From contig NZ_QYUN01000002.1 in the NCBI RefSeq assembly GCF_003590875.1, positions 3,224,001-3,288,000 of the forward strand: a DNA stretch of 64,000 bases. The letters are read 5' to 3'. Made by a program: the position numbers and the translations under genes. This DNA comes from Noviherbaspirillum cavernae (GTDB taxonomy: Bacteria; Pseudomonadota; Gammaproteobacteria; Burkholderiales; Burkholderiaceae_D). Under the pieces are notes generated by a model. The model did no database searches, was not told the DNA's origin, and saw nothing but the letters and a program-made list of their open reading frames with translations. Positions 46,105-56,580 of this stretch are shown one piece after another. Each line of letters begins with the position of its first letter. Position 1 is the stretch's first letter.

Positions 46105-46935
46105 TCAAGCCGACGGCCCCACCGCGCCGCGAACCTTCTTCGGCCTGAATACTGTGGTATCGCCATAAAACGCATCGTCTTGCTCATGCCACCAGCCCGG
46201 TATGCCGAGTATGGGGAGAGGTGTAAATTCGGCAGTGGATACACCGGCTGCGAGATGCCGGCTTGCGACTGCATCCAGCCAGCGGCGCTTTTCCTCGAAT
46301 GGCATGGCAAAGAATCCATCACCTGCCATGACCGGCAATGCATGGGCAGTAATGGATTTGTAAGGCGTAACCAGCTTTTCCATCAATGCGTGGCCGAAAG
46401 GCCACACTTCCCAATCAGACCCGAATGCTGCGCGCCTCGTTTGAAACACGTCATGCCAGCGATGATTGCACAAGGCATCGACGATCTGCGCATCGCGTGC
46501 GACAAGAAGTGCGGCGTTCTCATCGAAGATGGTTGCTGCGTCGCGGAGTTTGCCGCGGCTCGCGCCATGAGGGTGCGGGATGCCTGGTGATGCAGTGTGT
46601 TTGAAAATTTCCGCTGCCTGCAGGGCGTTGAGCTGCGTTTTAATCTTTGGAAAAGTCAGCCAGACCAGGGCATTGAAGAAGTCGTGCAGGTTGTCGCGCG
46701 TGGGGACGCCGCCGGTGGCGCTGATGAAGGCTTCATATGGGGTACCGAGCGGCAAATCGGCTTGCGCGACGAACCGAACCGGCAAACCACAGTGGTTTTC
46801 CAATCCGATCCGCGTCGCGATCTCATTGATGTCTTGATGCCAGTTCGCCCCTGCCAGAATCGGCTCGACGGTTGGCAGCAAGGGCGCCAGCCACGGGCGC
46901 GACCAGTCGATTAACTTCAGAATTTGCGGACTCAT
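46105..46935 (-). CDS. DUF3025 domain protein
   Basis: 276 residues from ATG 46935 (GTG 46944 also in frame). Conserved blocks WSRPWLAPL, YEAFISATGGVPTRDNLHDFFNALVWLTFPKIK and WEVWPFGHALMEKLVTPYKSITAHAL match my memory of DUF3025, a soluble betaproteobacterial family of unknown function. It follows pyrC by 75 bases on the same strand and is probably cotranscribed. Confidence 0.8.
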   Translation of the reverse strand: MSPQILKLIDWSRPWLAPLLPTVEPILAGANWHQDINEIATRIGLENHCGLPVRFVAQADLPLGTPYEAFISATGGVPTRDNLHDFFNALVWLTFPKIKTQLNALQAAEIFKHTASPGIPHPHGASRGKLRDAATIFDENAALLVARDAQIVDALCNHRWHDVFQTRRAAFGSDWEVWPFGHALMEKLVTPYKSITAHALPVMAGDGFFAMPFEEKRRWLDAVASRHLAAGVSTAEFTPLPILGIPGWWHEQDDAFYGDTTVFRPKKVRGAVGPSA

Positions 46936-47009
46936 TGCCTGCACCGCCAGCTACAAACCGTAGGCCTGACAATATGAGGAACTGCGGGCCGACTCGCTGA
47001 CAACACACG

Positions 47010-48068
47010 TCAAGCCAATTTCCACCCGATGGTTTCCCCCGCATTCAAAGGCACGACCGTCGCGTCACCCAATGGCAACTCGTCCGGCACGCTCCATTCG
47101 GCGCGTTGCAGCGTGACCGTGCCGCTGTTGCGCGGCAAACCGTAGAAGGCCGGACCGTTGACGCTTGCGAATGCCTCCAGCTTGTCCAGCGCCCCTGCCC
47201 GGTCGAATGCTTCGGCATACAGCTCCATGGCATGCAGCGCCGTGTAGCAACCCGCGCAGCCGCAGGCGTGTTCCTTCAAGCCCTTCGGATGCGGTGCGGA
47301 GTCGGTGCCGAGGAAGAATCGGTCGCTGCCGGAAGTGGCCACCTTCACCAGTGCCTGACGATGCTCTTCGCGCTTCAACACGGGGAGGCAATAGTAATGG
47401 GGACGGATGCCGCCCTTGAAGATTTCATTCCGGTTGTACAGCAGATGGTGCGCGGTGATGGTTGCGGCGATGGGGCCCTCCGCCTCGCTGACATAATGCG
47501 CGGCATCCTTGGTGGTGATGTGCTCGAACACCACCTTGAGTGCCGGCATGTCGCGCCGCAAAGGCTGCATCACGCGTTCGATGAACACGGCTTCACGGTC
47601 GAACACGTCTACCGCGGGATCGGTGACCTCGCCGTGGACCAGGAATGGCATGCCGACTTCCTGCATCACTTCCAGCGTCTTGTAGCACTTTGTCAATGAC
47701 GTCACGCCCGCATCGGAATTGGTGGTTGCGCCAGCCGGATACAACTTCACCGCATGCACGAAACCGCTATCTCTGGCGCGGCGAATTTCGTCCGGCGGCG
47801 TATTGTCGGTCAGGTACAACACCATCAGTGGTTCGAATTCCATCCCCATGGGCAGCGCCGCAAGAATGCGGTCGCGATATGCCGCGGCCTGCTCAGTTGT
47901 CGTGACCGGCGGCTTGAGGTTGGGCATGACGATCGCGCGGCGGAACTGGCGTGCGGTGTGCGGCAGCACGCTCGCCATCGCCGCGCCGTCGCGCAAATGC
48001 AGGTGCCAGTCGTCCGGGCGGGTAATCGTGATGTTTTGAGGGGAATTGGATGCGGAATGATTGGACAT
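47010..48068 (-). CDS. pyrC: Dihydroorotase (class II)
   Basis: 352 residues, zinc amidohydrolase of pyrimidine synthesis. Zinc ligands His22-x-His24 (DDWHLHLR), the carboxylated Lys108 in [39 protein letters not shown] and the catalytic LGTDSAPHP. Full length for the E. coli-type enzyme. Start [10 protein letters not shown] at 48068. Confidence 0.96.
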   Translation of the reverse strand: MSNHSASNSPQNITITRPDDWHLHLRDGAAMASVLPHTARQFRRAIVMPNLKPPVTTTEQAAAYRDRILAALPMGMEFEPLMVLYLTDNTPPDEIRRARDSGFVHAVKLYPAGATTNSDAGVTSLTKCYKTLEVMQEVGMPFLVHGEVTDPAVDVFDREAVFIERVMQPLRRDMPALKVVFEHITTKDAAHYVSEAEGPIAATITAHHLLYNRNEIFKGGIRPHYYCLPVLKREEHRQALVKVATSGSDRFFLGTDSAPHPKGLKEHACGCAGCYTALHAMELYAEAFDRAGALDKLEAFASVNGPAFYGLPRNSGTVTLQRAEWSVPDELPLGDATVVPLNAGETIGWKLA

Positions 48069-48094
48069 GACAGTACTTTCTCTGGACTGCCGAT

Positions 48095-48100
48095 ATTTTA
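48095..48100 (-). promoter_or_regulatory. -10 candidate for pyrC
   Basis: TAAAAT on the minus strand 27 bases before the ATG. Confidence 0.45.
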
Positions 48101-48130
48101 CCTTTTCGCTTCACGCTCCATCTGGTGTGC

Positions 48131-48166
48131 AAAAACAAAAGCCGCTCCGGTTTTACCCGAAGCGGC
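48131..48166 (-). terminator. Terminator of gltJKL
   Basis: Minus strand GCCGCT...AGCGGC with partial inner pairing (TTCGGGT/ACCGGA), then TTTTGTTTTT. 24 bases past the gltL stop. Confidence 0.8.
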
Positions 48167-48189
48167 CTGAAACCGGAGGAAATGTTGAT

Positions 48190-48915
48190 TCAGTGAATGA
48201 TCTTGGCGAGGAAGTCGCGTGCGCGTTCGGAGCGGGGGGCGCCGAAGAAGTCGTCCTTGGCGCAGTCCTCGACGATGGCGCCGCGGTCCATGAAGATCAC
48301 GCGGTCGGCCACCTTGCGGGCGAAGCCCATCTCGTGCGTCACCACCATCATCGTCATGCCATCCTGCGCCAGCCCCACCATCACGTCCAGCACCTCGTTG
48401 ATCATTTCCGGGTCCAGCGCCGAGGTCGGCTCGTCGAACAGCATCGCGATCGGGTCCATCGACAGCGCGCGCGCGATCGCCACCCGCTGCTGCTGGCCGC
48501 CCGACAGCTGGCCCGGGAACTTGTCCTTCTGCGACAGCAGGCCGACCCGGTCGAGGTACTTCAGGCCCTTCTCGGTGGCCTCCTCCTCGCTGCGTCCGAG
48601 CACCTTGACCTGGCCCAGCGTCAGGTTCTGCCGGATCGACAGGTGCGGGAACAGCTCGAAGTTCTGGAACACCATGCCGATCTTCGCGCGCAGCTTCGAC
48701 AGGTTGGTCTTCGGGTCGCCCACCGACACGGTATCGACCAGGATCTGCCCCTTCTGGAACGGCTCCAGCCCGTTGACGGTCTTGATCAGGGTCGACTTGC
48801 CCGAGCCCGACGGCCCGCACACCACCACCACGTCGCCCTTGGCCACGCTGGTGGTGCAGTCGGTCAGCACCTGGAAGCTGCCGTACCACTTGCTCACGTC
48901 TTTCATTTCAATCAT
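48190..48915 (-). CDS. gltL: Glutamate/aspartate ABC transporter ATP-binding protein
   Basis: 241 residues. Walker [10 protein letters not shown] (34-42), Q-loop [11 protein letters not shown], signature LSGGQQQR, Walker [15 protein letters not shown] and H-loop VTHEMGFA: a complete PAAT-family ATPase. ATG 48915 is chosen by the AGGAGAG site. It has unusually high G+C at third codon positions compared with pyrC and gltI. Last gene of gltIJKL. Confidence 0.94.
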   Translation of the reverse strand: MIEMKDVSKWYGSFQVLTDCTTSVAKGDVVVVCGPSGSGKSTLIKTVNGLEPFQKGQILVDTVSVGDPKTNLSKLRAKIGMVFQNFELFPHLSIRQNLTLGQVKVLGRSEEEATEKGLKYLDRVGLLSQKDKFPGQLSGGQQQRVAIARALSMDPIAMLFDEPTSALDPEMINEVLDVMVGLAQDGMTMMVVTHEMGFARKVADRVIFMDRGAIVEDCAKDDFFGAPRSERARDFLAKIIH

Positions 48916-48965
48916 CTTGCTCTCCTGCATTCTGTGTTCGTTTCACGGATCGGGTAGGCCGCGGC

Positions 48966-49658
48966 TTATCGGATGATGGCGACGCGCTGCTGCAGCCGCC
49001 GCACCAGCCACGACAGCGCGTAGCAGATGATGAAGTACACCACCGCCACGAACAGGTACATCTCGACCAGCCGGCCGTCGCGCTGCGCCACCTTGGAGGC
49101 GGCGCCGACGAAGTCGGTGATCGACAGCACATACACCAGCGAGACGTCCTGGAACAGCACGATGGTCTGCGTCAAGAGCACCGGGATCATGTTGCGGAAC
49201 GCCTGCGGCAGCACGATGGTGCCCATGGTCTGCCAGTAGTTCATGCCGAGCGCGTAGCCGGCCCACACCTGGCCGCGCGGGATCGACTGGATGCCGGCGC
49301 GCATGATCTCGCAGTAGTAGGCCGCCTCGAACAGGATGAAGGTGATCAGCGAGGAGGTGAAGGCGCCGACCCGCACCGGTTCGCTTGAGCCGATCAGCCA
49401 CGCGCCGATGTAGGGCACGAGGAAGTAGAACCAGAAGATCACCAGCACCAGCGGGACCGAGCGGATCAGGTTGACGTAGGTGGTGGCCGCCGTCGAGATC
49501 AGCCGGTTGCTGGACAGGCGCATCATCGCCAAGAGGGTGCCGAGGATGATGCCGCCGATCATGGCCAGCGCGGTCAGTTCCAGCGTGAAGGCCATGCCGG
49601 TCTGGAACAGGTAGACCCAGGAGCGCTCGATGACGTCGAAGTCGAAATTGCCGAACAT
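48966..49658 (-). CDS. gltK: Glutamate/aspartate ABC transporter permease GltK
   Basis: 230 residues, about five membrane helices. N-terminus [27 protein letters not shown] and the ATPase-contact loop [28 protein letters not shown] (EAA loop) identify the HisM/GlnP permease family. Starts two bases after gltJ. High GC; another reading frame stays open through gltK and most of gltJ, a sign of extreme GC3. Confidence 0.93.
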   Translation of the reverse strand: MFGNFDFDVIERSWVYLFQTGMAFTLELTALAMIGGIILGTLLAMMRLSSNRLISTAATTYVNLIRSVPLVLVIFWFYFLVPYIGAWLIGSSEPVRVGAFTSSLITFILFEAAYYCEIMRAGIQSIPRGQVWAGYALGMNYWQTMGTIVLPQAFRNMIPVLLTQTIVLFQDVSLVYVLSITDFVGAASKVAQRDGRLVEMYLFVAVVYFIICYALSWLVRRLQQRVAIIR

Positions 49659-49660
49659 GG

Positions 49661-50413
49661 TCAGTGCCCTCCCGCGCCGGCGGTGCCGGTGGTGATGAAG
49701 CCGGGCACGGCGACCCGCTTCTCGATGAAGCGCATCAGGTTGACCACGATCACGTTGACCACGATGTAGATGAGGGTGGCGGCGGTGAAGGCCTCGAACA
49801 CCTGGAACGAGAATTCCTGCATCGAGCGCGCGCGCGCGGTCAGTTCCATCAGGCCGATGGTGAGCGCCACCGCGCTGTTCTTGATGATGTTGAGAAACTC
49901 GCTGGTGAGCGGCGGGATGACGATGCGAAACGCCATCGGCAGCAGCACGTGGCGGTAGGTCTGCGGCAGCGTCAGGCCGAGCGCGGTGCCGGCCATCTTC
50001 TGGCCGCGCGGCAGCGCGTTGATGCCGGCCGAGACCTGCACCGCCACCCGCGACGAGGTGAAGAAGCCGAGGCAGATGACGGCGGTGACGAAGGCCGCGT
50101 CCGGACGCGACTTGAGCCAGTTGCCCAGCGCCTCGGGCACCAGTTCCGGCATCACGAAGTACCACAGGAACATCTGCACCAAGAGCGGGATGTTGCGGAA
50201 CAGTTCGATGTAGCCGTCGGCCACGCGCGCCGCGGCCCGGTTCGGCATGGTGCGGATGGTGCCGACGATCGCGCCCAGCACCAGCGCCATGATCCACGCC
50301 GACAGCGCCGTCGCCAGCGTCCACACCAGCCCCGACCACAGCGTGTCCATGTACGTCCCCATCCCGTCGGGCGACGCCTCCCAGAAGATCCGCCAGTTCC
50401 AGTTGTAATTCAT
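49661..50413 (-). CDS. gltJ: Glutamate/aspartate ABC transporter permease GltJ
   Basis: 250 residues. N-terminus MNYNWNWRIFWEASPDG, typical of GltJ, helices around 28-50 and onward, the conserved ELFRNIPLLVQMFLWYF, and the EAA loop GTALGLTLPQTYRHVLLPMAFRIVIPPL. Pairs with GltK in the membrane. GAGGGGAAC before ATG 50413. Separated from gltI by a terminator-like hairpin. Confidence 0.93.
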   Translation of the reverse strand: MNYNWNWRIFWEASPDGMGTYMDTLWSGLVWTLATALSAWIMALVLGAIVGTIRTMPNRAAARVADGYIELFRNIPLLVQMFLWYFVMPELVPEALGNWLKSRPDAAFVTAVICLGFFTSSRVAVQVSAGINALPRGQKMAGTALGLTLPQTYRHVLLPMAFRIVIPPLTSEFLNIIKNSAVALTIGLMELTARARSMQEFSFQVFEAFTAATLIYIVVNVIVVNLMRFIEKRVAVPGFITTGTAGAGGH

Positions 50414-50540
50414 GTTCCCCTCGTCTCTATAAAAAGAGTCGTCAATTTGAAGCCTCGTTCCATCCGCAGTGGACAAAACGTCCATAAAACACTTTTCTGC
50501 TGAATTATTGCCTATGCACAGCCGCAAGTCACATGCCGAA

Positions 50541-50571
50541 AAACAAAACGGGGGGCGTGCGCCCCCCGTTT
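50541..50571 (-). terminator. Intercistronic terminator between gltI and gltJ
   Basis: Minus strand AAACGGGGGG/CCCCCCGTTT with a 6-base loop, followed by TGTTTTT. 19 bases past the gltI stop; would leave more gltI than gltJKL mRNA. Confidence 0.85.
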
Positions 50572-50589
50572 GGATCAAGACACCTTGAA

Positions 50590-51501
50590 TTATTTTGCTG
50601 CGTACGCTGTCGGGTCACCCGAATCGGTCGGCTTGGCGATAGCGGCCTTGAGCGGCGCGCTCATCGGCACGTTCAGGTTGACGCCCTTCGGCGGGATCGC
50701 CGACATGAACCACTTGTTGTAGATGCGGGTGATATCGCCCGATTTGAAGACATTGGTGATCGCGGCATCGACCACTTTCTTGAACTCCGGGTCGTCACGG
50801 CGCAGCATGATGCCGTACGGCTCGACCGACAATGCTTCCGTCGTGATCGTGTAGTCGTTCGGCGCCTTCGAGCTGGCGGCAAGCGATGCCAGCAGGATGT
50901 CGTCCATCGCGAATGCCACTGCACGGCCGGTTTCGACCATCAGGAAGCCTTCCGCATGGTCCTTGGCCGCCATGATGTTCATGCCGAGGTTCTGCTCGCC
51001 GTTCAGCGTGGTGATCTGCTTCAGGTTGGAGGTGCCGGAAGTCGAGACGATGGTCTTGCCCTTCATGTCGGCCAGCGACTTGATGTTGGACGACTTCTTG
51101 GCCAGCAGACGGTTGGCGGTCACGAAGGTGGTGGGCGCGAACGCGACCTGCTTCTGGCGCTCCAGGTTGTTGGTAGTCGAGCCGCACTCGAGGTCGACGG
51201 TGCCGTTGGCCATCAGCGGGATGCGGGTGGCCGACGTCACGGGATTCATCCGCACGTTCAGCGACGTCAGGCCGAGCTCTTTCTGCACCGCGCTGACGAT
51301 CTTCATGCACAGGTCGATCGAATAACCCTGGTAGGACTGCTTGTCATCGAGGTAGGAAAACGGGATGGAGGAGTCGCGCACGCCCAGCGTGATCGTGCCG
51401 GTGTCCTTGACCTTCTTGAGCGTGCCGGTTTGCTGCGCCTGCGCTGCGCCAGCGATCACACCTGCGCCAACCAGAACCGCAATCAACTTTGCTACTTTCA
51501 T
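50590..51501 (-). CDS. gltI: Glutamate/aspartate ABC transporter substrate-binding protein
   Basis: 303 residues. Signal peptide MKVAKLIAVLVGAGVIAGAAQA, then a periplasmic two-lobed SBP_bac_3 protein: TLKKVKDTGTITLGVRDSSIPFSYLD, GYSIDLCMKIVSAV, and NGTVDLECGSTTNNLERQKQVAFA, the ligand-pocket region of GltI. Binds Glu/Asp for GltJKL. SD AAAGGAGA. Confidence 0.94.
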   Translation of the reverse strand: MKVAKLIAVLVGAGVIAGAAQAQQTGTLKKVKDTGTITLGVRDSSIPFSYLDDKQSYQGYSIDLCMKIVSAVQKELGLTSLNVRMNPVTSATRIPLMANGTVDLECGSTTNNLERQKQVAFAPTTFVTANRLLAKKSSNIKSLADMKGKTIVSTSGTSNLKQITTLNGEQNLGMNIMAAKDHAEGFLMVETGRAVAFAMDDILLASLAASSKAPNDYTITTEALSVEPYGIMLRRDDPEFKKVVDAAITNVFKSGDITRIYNKWFMSAIPPKGVNLNVPMSAPLKAAIAKPTDSGDPTAYAAK

Positions 51502-51606
51502 GACGTCTCCTTTCAGACTGTGCACTCTTGGGTTCCCCATATGCCTCTTTTGAAAGCATATTGCTCTTTTCATACAAGTGTTACGCGGACGAATCCATAT
51601 TGCCTG

Positions 51607-51612
51607 CTTATA
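51607..51612 (-). promoter_or_regulatory. -10 candidate for gltI
   Basis: TATAAG on the minus strand, with TTGAAC 19 bases upstream (51637-51632). The leader would be ~100 nt. Overlapping palindromes GTATTAATAC and ATACGTAT at 51654-51667 lie near -60, a place for an activator. Confidence 0.4.
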
Positions 51613-51667
51613 CGTCTGGATATTGTGCCTTGTTCAAGCAATCTGTTTGCTAAGTATTAATACGTAT

Positions 51668-52021
51668 TTACTGCACTGATGGGCAGGTCTTTCCGTCGCG
51701 TTGGGCATTTGACAATCGCCTGGTCGCGACGAAATCCATCGCCGCTTTCCATGCTCATCTTAGGACTTGTCAATTTTGCACTCTTTGATCGGACGCACAT
51801 TTGCACATCGATGCCGACCAAGAAATCGCAGGGCGTCGGGAGGGAGCGTTGGAGGAATCAGGGAAATTGCCGGCAAGCACTTTGCCGGCATGAGGATGCG
51901 AAGAAACAGATGGGTACGAGAAGCGGCAGCGCCATGCTCAAGCTGCAGGCATGGCGCCGCTGCATCGGCATCCGGGCGGCACTGGCTGCCGCCGAATACC
52001 GATGCACGGTAGTGCAGAAGA
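51668..52021. other. Intergenic region between gdhA and gltI
   Basis: About 350 bases without a supportable gene. Two hairpins sit near the gdhA end: TGCCGGCAA-gcact-TTGCCGGCA (51868-51890) and GCGCCATGC...GCATGGCGC with an 11-base loop (51929-51957). Neither has a T run; they may stop gdhA transcription or stabilise its 3' end. Confidence 0.6.
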
Positions 52022-53308
52022 TCAGGGATACAGACCGCGCATTTCGCGCGCGCGCAATACGCGAGTACACGCGACGATGAAGGCCGCCGTGCGCAGCGAC
52101 ACATTCTTCTCTTCCGCCAACTGCCAGACCGCGGTGAACGCCTCGCGCATGATGCGTGTGAGCCGCTGGTTGATCTCGTCCTCGGTCCAGAAGAAGCTGG
52201 AGAAATCCTGCACCCACTCGAAGTAGCTGACGGTCACGCCGCCCGCATTGGCGATCACGTCCGGCACGATCAATACGCCCTTGTCATGCAGGATGTCGTC
52301 TGCTTCCGGCGTGGTCGGGCCGTTCGCGCCTTCCAGAATGATCTTGGCGCGGATCTTGTTCGCGTTGGCAGCGTTGATCTGCTGCTCGAGCGCGGCGGGT
52401 ATCAGGATGTCGCAATCGACGCTCCAGAATTCGCTGCGGTCATTGATGCGCTCCGCTCCGCCGAAACCGGCGACGCTGCCAGTCTCCGCGACGTACTTGA
52501 GCAGGGCAGGAACGTCGATGCCGCTCTCGCGCACGACGGTGGTGACATGATCCTGCACGGCGACGACTTTCGCACCGGCTTCCGCGAACAGACGCGCTGC
52601 AATTCCGCCGACATTGCCGAAGCCCTGCACCGCGACGCGCGCGCCCTTGATGTCGAGGCCGCGCTTGGCAGCCGCTTCGCAGCCGACCACGAACACGCCG
52701 CGTCCGGTCGCTTCGTGGCGTCCGAGACTGCCGCCAAGCGAGATCGGCTTGCCGGTCACCACGCCGGATGCGGTACTGCCCTGATTCATGGAGTACGTAT
52801 CCATCATCCACGCCATGATCTTTTCGTTGGTGTTGACGTCAGGCGCCGGGATGTCCTTGTTCGGGCCGATGATGATGTTGATTTCACTGGTGTAGCGGCG
52901 CGTCATGCGCTGCAGCTCGCCATTCGACAATGTTTTCGGATCGACGCGGATGCCGCCTTTTGCACCGCCATAGGGCACGTTCACCGCGGCATTCTTGACG
53001 GTCATCCAGGCCGACAGCGCCATCACCTCGGATAGCGTCACGTCCTGGTGGAAGCGCACGCCGCCCTTGCCCGGGCCGCGCGACGTATTGTGCTGGACAC
53101 GATAGCCTTCGAAATGGGCGATCGTGCCGTCATCGCGCTCGATCGGCACGTCGACAATCAGCACACGCTTCGGACGCTTGAGTGTTTCGACCCAGCGCGA
53201 CAGGTTGCCGAGGTGCGGCGTGACGCGGTCGATCTGTTCGAGGTACACGCCCCATGGGCCGATTTCATGCGGGGTCAGGTATGAGGGAATTTCGTGATTG
53301 GCGGCCAT
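52022..53308 (-). CDS. gdhA: Glutamate dehydrogenase (Glu/Leu/Phe/Val family)
   Basis: 428 residues. Catalytic region [13 protein letters not shown] and [13 protein letters not shown] with the active lysines, Rossmann motif [21 protein letters not shown], and the C-terminal helix [12 protein letters not shown]. Interconverts glutamate and 2-oxoglutarate plus ammonium; length and motifs fit the hexameric NAD(P)-dependent type. ATG 53308 has AAGGAG upstream. Its place beside gltIJKL suggests glutamate uptake feeding catabolism. Confidence 0.94.
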   Translation of the reverse strand: MAANHEIPSYLTPHEIGPWGVYLEQIDRVTPHLGNLSRWVETLKRPKRVLIVDVPIERDDGTIAHFEGYRVQHNTSRGPGKGGVRFHQDVTLSEVMALSAWMTVKNAAVNVPYGGAKGGIRVDPKTLSNGELQRMTRRYTSEINIIIGPNKDIPAPDVNTNEKIMAWMMDTYSMNQGSTASGVVTGKPISLGGSLGRHEATGRGVFVVGCEAAAKRGLDIKGARVAVQGFGNVGGIAARLFAEAGAKVVAVQDHVTTVVRESGIDVPALLKYVAETGSVAGFGGAERINDRSEFWSVDCDILIPAALEQQINAANANKIRAKIILEGANGPTTPEADDILHDKGVLIVPDVIANAGGVTVSYFEWVQDFSSFFWTEDEINQRLTRIMREAFTAVWQLAEEKNVSLRTAAFIVACTRVLRAREMRGLYP

Positions 53309-53489
53309 GCTGATGATGCTCCTTGTCGTTTCAAATGCGCCAGCGGCGCTGTGAAGTGATGCAATGATGATGACAAGAATGCTAGAGCAACGCAGCACGG
53401 CATAGCCAATGCTTTGTGTGCATCAAACTATGCAAAAAAAACATGAAGCGGTTTTTATCGGTTTCCGGCCCGCCCTGTCGAGGTGTGAA

Positions 53490-54464
53490 TCAGCCGCCTT
53501 TGGCGGCGGGTTTTCGCTTGCGCGCCTGCGCCTTGGCCTCTGCCTCGCTGCGCTTGACGAGGTAATCCCAGAGCCGCCCCACGACCGGCTTGCCCGGCCT
53601 CTGCTGCGTCGGACGCTCGCGGTACAAGCGGATCTCCATGTCGACCTCCCACTCGGCACGGCCGCCATCGGCGCGCGCAAGAAGCTTCTGCTTCACTTCG
53701 CGGGTCACGGCGGACTCCGGCAGGAACACTACGCCATGTCCTTCCAGCGCCATCATTTTCAGACCTTCGGCCATGTCGGTCTCATAGTGCTTTTCGAGAT
53801 GGAGCGGACGCTTGGCGTCGGACAGGATGAGTTCGACCATCCGCGCGAGATAGGCGTTGGTGGTGTAGGAAAGAAACGGCAGCGGCGATCTCGCCGTACC
53901 CGGCAGCACGAGGTCGGGCTTGCCGGTCCTGTCGCAGCGCGCATAGGCGCGCAGTGCCTCGCTGCCCAGCGTGATCATGTCGTAGCGGCTGGCATCGAGC
54001 TGTACCGGCTGGCGAGGATGGTGATAGCACAGCAGCAGATCGCAGCCGCCTTCGACCAGCGCCAGCACCGCATCATGCACATTGAGGGCGAGCAGGCGGC
54101 TGTTGAGCCTGCCGAAGCCGGACTCCAGCTCGGTCATCCATTTCGGCATGAAGGTCAGCGACAACGTATGCGGCACGGCAAAATCGACCGTGGTCTGCGC
54201 GGTCGGACGCTTGCCGCGCAGCAGCGCACGCGCATTGCTGATCTGGCCGAGCATTTCCAGCGCCTGTTCGTAAAACACTTCGCCTGCCGGCGTCAGTCGC
54301 GTGGGATAGGAGGTGCGATCGATCAGGTCGGCGCCCAGCCACGCTTCAAGCGATTGAATGCGCCGCGAAAATGCGGGCTGCGTCACATGACGCAATTCGG
54401 CAGAGCGGCTGAAGCTGTGCGTCTCTGCCAGAGAAATGAAGTCTTCCAGCCATTTGGTTTCCAT
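53490..54464 (-). CDS. LysR-family transcriptional regulator
   Basis: 324 residues. N-terminal winged HTH METKWLEDFISLAETHSFSRSAELRHVTQPAFSRRIQSLE, then a periplasmic-binding-like effector domain and a basic Lys/Ala-rich tail (about 305-324). The HTH resembles HypT/YjiE-type LTTRs. Immediately upstream of gdhA on the same strand with a ~180-base gap, so it could control gdhA or gltIJKL; not demonstrated. Confidence 0.88.
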   Translation of the reverse strand: METKWLEDFISLAETHSFSRSAELRHVTQPAFSRRIQSLEAWLGADLIDRTSYPTRLTPAGEVFYEQALEMLGQISNARALLRGKRPTAQTTVDFAVPHTLSLTFMPKWMTELESGFGRLNSRLLALNVHDAVLALVEGGCDLLLCYHHPRQPVQLDASRYDMITLGSEALRAYARCDRTGKPDLVLPGTARSPLPFLSYTTNAYLARMVELILSDAKRPLHLEKHYETDMAEGLKMMALEGHGVVFLPESAVTREVKQKLLARADGGRAEWEVDMEIRLYRERPTQQRPGKPVVGRLWDYLVKRSEAEAKAQARKRKPAAKGG

Positions 54465-54497
54465 GGCGCTATGTTAGCGGGGGTCGGAGCCGGAAGC

Positions 54498-54530
54498 AAA
54501 ACGCATCGCGGGAAAAATCCGCGTCATGCG
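54498..54530 (-). terminator. Weak terminator at the end of the Atm1-type ABC gene
   Basis: Minus strand CGCAT-(2)-CGCGG...CCGCGATGCG, then TTTTGCTT. The stem overlaps the ABC gene's stop codon. Confidence 0.5.
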
Positions 54531-56377
54531 ACGGCCTGCTCGGATTCCGCCTGATCCGAGGCCGGAGAGCCCTCGTCACGCCGCGCCTGCTGCCGCGCCC
54601 ACATCTGCGCGTACGCGCCCTCCGCCGCGAGCAGTTGCGTGTGCGTGCCGCGCTCGATGATGCGGCCATGGTCGAGCACGAGGATCTGCTCTGCATCGGC
54701 AATCGTGGACAGGCGATGCGCGATGACCAGCGTGGTCTTGTTCTTCGCGATCTCCTGCAGTTGCAGCTGGATCGCCTGCTCGGATTTCGAATCGAGCGCG
54801 GATGTGGCTTCGTCGAAGATCAGGATGGAAGGATTCTTCAGCAAGGTTCTGGCGATGGCGACGCGCTGTTTTTCGCCGCCGGACAGCTTCAATCCGCGCT
54901 CGCCGACCATCGTTGCATAGCCGTCGGGGAGGCTTTCGATGAAGTCGTGAACGTATGCGGCCCGTGCGGCGGCCACGATCTCATCCTTGCTCGCGCCGGG
55001 CTTGCCGTAGGCGATGTTGTATTCGATCGTGTCGTTGAACAGCACGGTGTCCTGCGGCACGATGCCGATGGCCTTGCGCAGCGATGTCTGTGTGATGTCG
55101 CGCAGATCCTGGCCGTCGATCGTGATGCCGCCGGAATTGATGTCGTAGAAGCGGAACAGCAGGCGCGACAGCGTCGACTTGCCCGAACCGCTGTGCCCCA
55201 CCACGGCGGTCGTGGTGCCGGCGGCGATCGTGAAGTCGACATCGAACAGGATCTGCCGCTTCGCTTCGTAGCTGAAATCGACATGCGAGAATTTCACTTC
55301 GGCACCGCGGATCGCCAGCGGCTTCGCATCCGGCGCGTCGGCCACTTCGCGATGCTGGTCGAGCAGCGAGAACAGGCGCTCCATGTCGGCCAGGCTCTGC
55401 TTGATTTCGCGATAGATCACGCCGAGGAAATTGAGCGGGACGTAGAGCTGGATCATGAAGGCATTGACCAGCACCAGATCGCCCAGCGTCATGGTGCCGT
55501 CGATCACGCCCTGCGTCGCGCGCCACAGGATCAGCGTCACCGCCGTCGCAATGATCAGCGACTGGCCGGTATTCAGGAGCGACAGCGAGGTCTGCGATTT
55601 GACCGCCGCCGTTTCCCAGGTCTCCAGGCTGCGGTCGTAGCGCTTTGCCTCGTAATCCTCGTTGCCGAAATACTTGACGGTTTCGTAGTTGATCAGCGAA
55701 TCGATGGCCTTGGTGTTGGCCCTTGAATCGAGTTCATTCATCGTGCGCCGGAAGTGGGTGCGCCATTCGGTGACCGCAACGGTGAAGACGATGTACACCA
55801 CCAGCGCGACGAGCGCGATGCCCGCGAACCAGATATCGTAGTGCAGCACGAGATAACCGACCACCAGCGCGATCTCGACCAGCGTCGGCAGGATGCTGTA
55901 GAGCGTGTACGACACCAGCGACGAGATGCCGCGCGTGCCGCGTTCGATATCGCGCGTCATGCCGCCGGTCTGGCGGTTCAAGTGAAAGCGCAGCGACAGC
56001 GCATGCAGATGGCGGAACACCTTGAGCGCGATGGTACGCACCGCGCGCTGTGTCACCTTGGCGAACACGAACTCGCGCAACTCCGTGAACAGGGAGGTGG
56101 ACACGCGCAGCAAGCCGTAGGCAATCAGTATCCCGACCGGCAGCACCAGCAATGCCTGCGGATTGTCCGGGCTGATGGTCATGCGATCGACCAGTTGCTT
56201 CAACACAAGTGGCACGCCGACATTGGCGACCTTCGCGCCAACCAGAAACACCAAGGCAAGCAGCACACGCCATTTATACGCCCACAGGTAGGGGAACAAG
56301 GTCTTGAGCGCGACCCAATCGTTGCGCTCGCCCTGATTGGCGGCGGGTTCGGACGATGAAACGGAATGACGGCGCAT
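54524..56377 (-). CDS. ABC exporter, Atm1/HMT1 type (fused permease-ATPase)
   Basis: 617 residues: six membrane helices (about 40-330) and a C-terminal ATPase with Walker [10 protein letters not shown], signature KLSGGEKQR, Walker [34 protein letters not shown] and FFNEDYE-like [13 protein letters not shown] are hallmarks of the mitochondrial Atm1/bacterial heavy-metal-tolerance group, which exports glutathione conjugates or sulfur compounds. The substrate is inferred from family. ATG 56377 with GGAGGAAA near it. Confidence 0.9.
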   Translation of the reverse strand: MRRHSVSSSEPAANQGERNDWVALKTLFPYLWAYKWRVLLALVFLVGAKVANVGVPLVLKQLVDRMTISPDNPQALLVLPVGILIAYGLLRVSTSLFTELREFVFAKVTQRAVRTIALKVFRHLHALSLRFHLNRQTGGMTRDIERGTRGISSLVSYTLYSILPTLVEIALVVGYLVLHYDIWFAGIALVALVVYIVFTVAVTEWRTHFRRTMNELDSRANTKAIDSLINYETVKYFGNEDYEAKRYDRSLETWETAAVKSQTSLSLLNTGQSLIIATAVTLILWRATQGVIDGTMTLGDLVLVNAFMIQLYVPLNFLGVIYREIKQSLADMERLFSLLDQHREVADAPDAKPLAIRGAEVKFSHVDFSYEAKRQILFDVDFTIAAGTTTAVVGHSGSGKSTLSRLLFRFYDINSGGITIDGQDLRDITQTSLRKAIGIVPQDTVLFNDTIEYNIAYGKPGASKDEIVAAARAAYVHDFIESLPDGYATMVGERGLKLSGGEKQRVAIARTLLKNPSILIFDEATSALDSKSEQAIQLQLQEIAKNKTTLVIAHRLSTIADAEQILVLDHGRIIERGTHTQLLAAEGAYAQMWARQQARRDEGSPASDQAESEQAVA

Positions 56378-56580
56378 ACGAGGAGGAAATCGGATCAGAA
56401 TGGTTTATGCTTGGACACGGGAAACGGCAATGGACGATGTCGGCGTGACATCGGAATGGCGTTGCAATGCTCGCCATTTTTCCGTCATCAAGATTAACGA
56501 TTGTAGCTCAGGGCCTGTAATTCAATAGCCAGCCTGTGAAATGGCCGTGAGCTGCCAATATGAATGCAAGGGAACAGCAC

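Noticed and set aside
48966..50339. A 457-codon open frame overlapping gltJ and gltK in another register
   Set aside because: Its first two-thirds have no family match; the true gltJ and gltK frames have SD sites, membrane helices and permease signatures.
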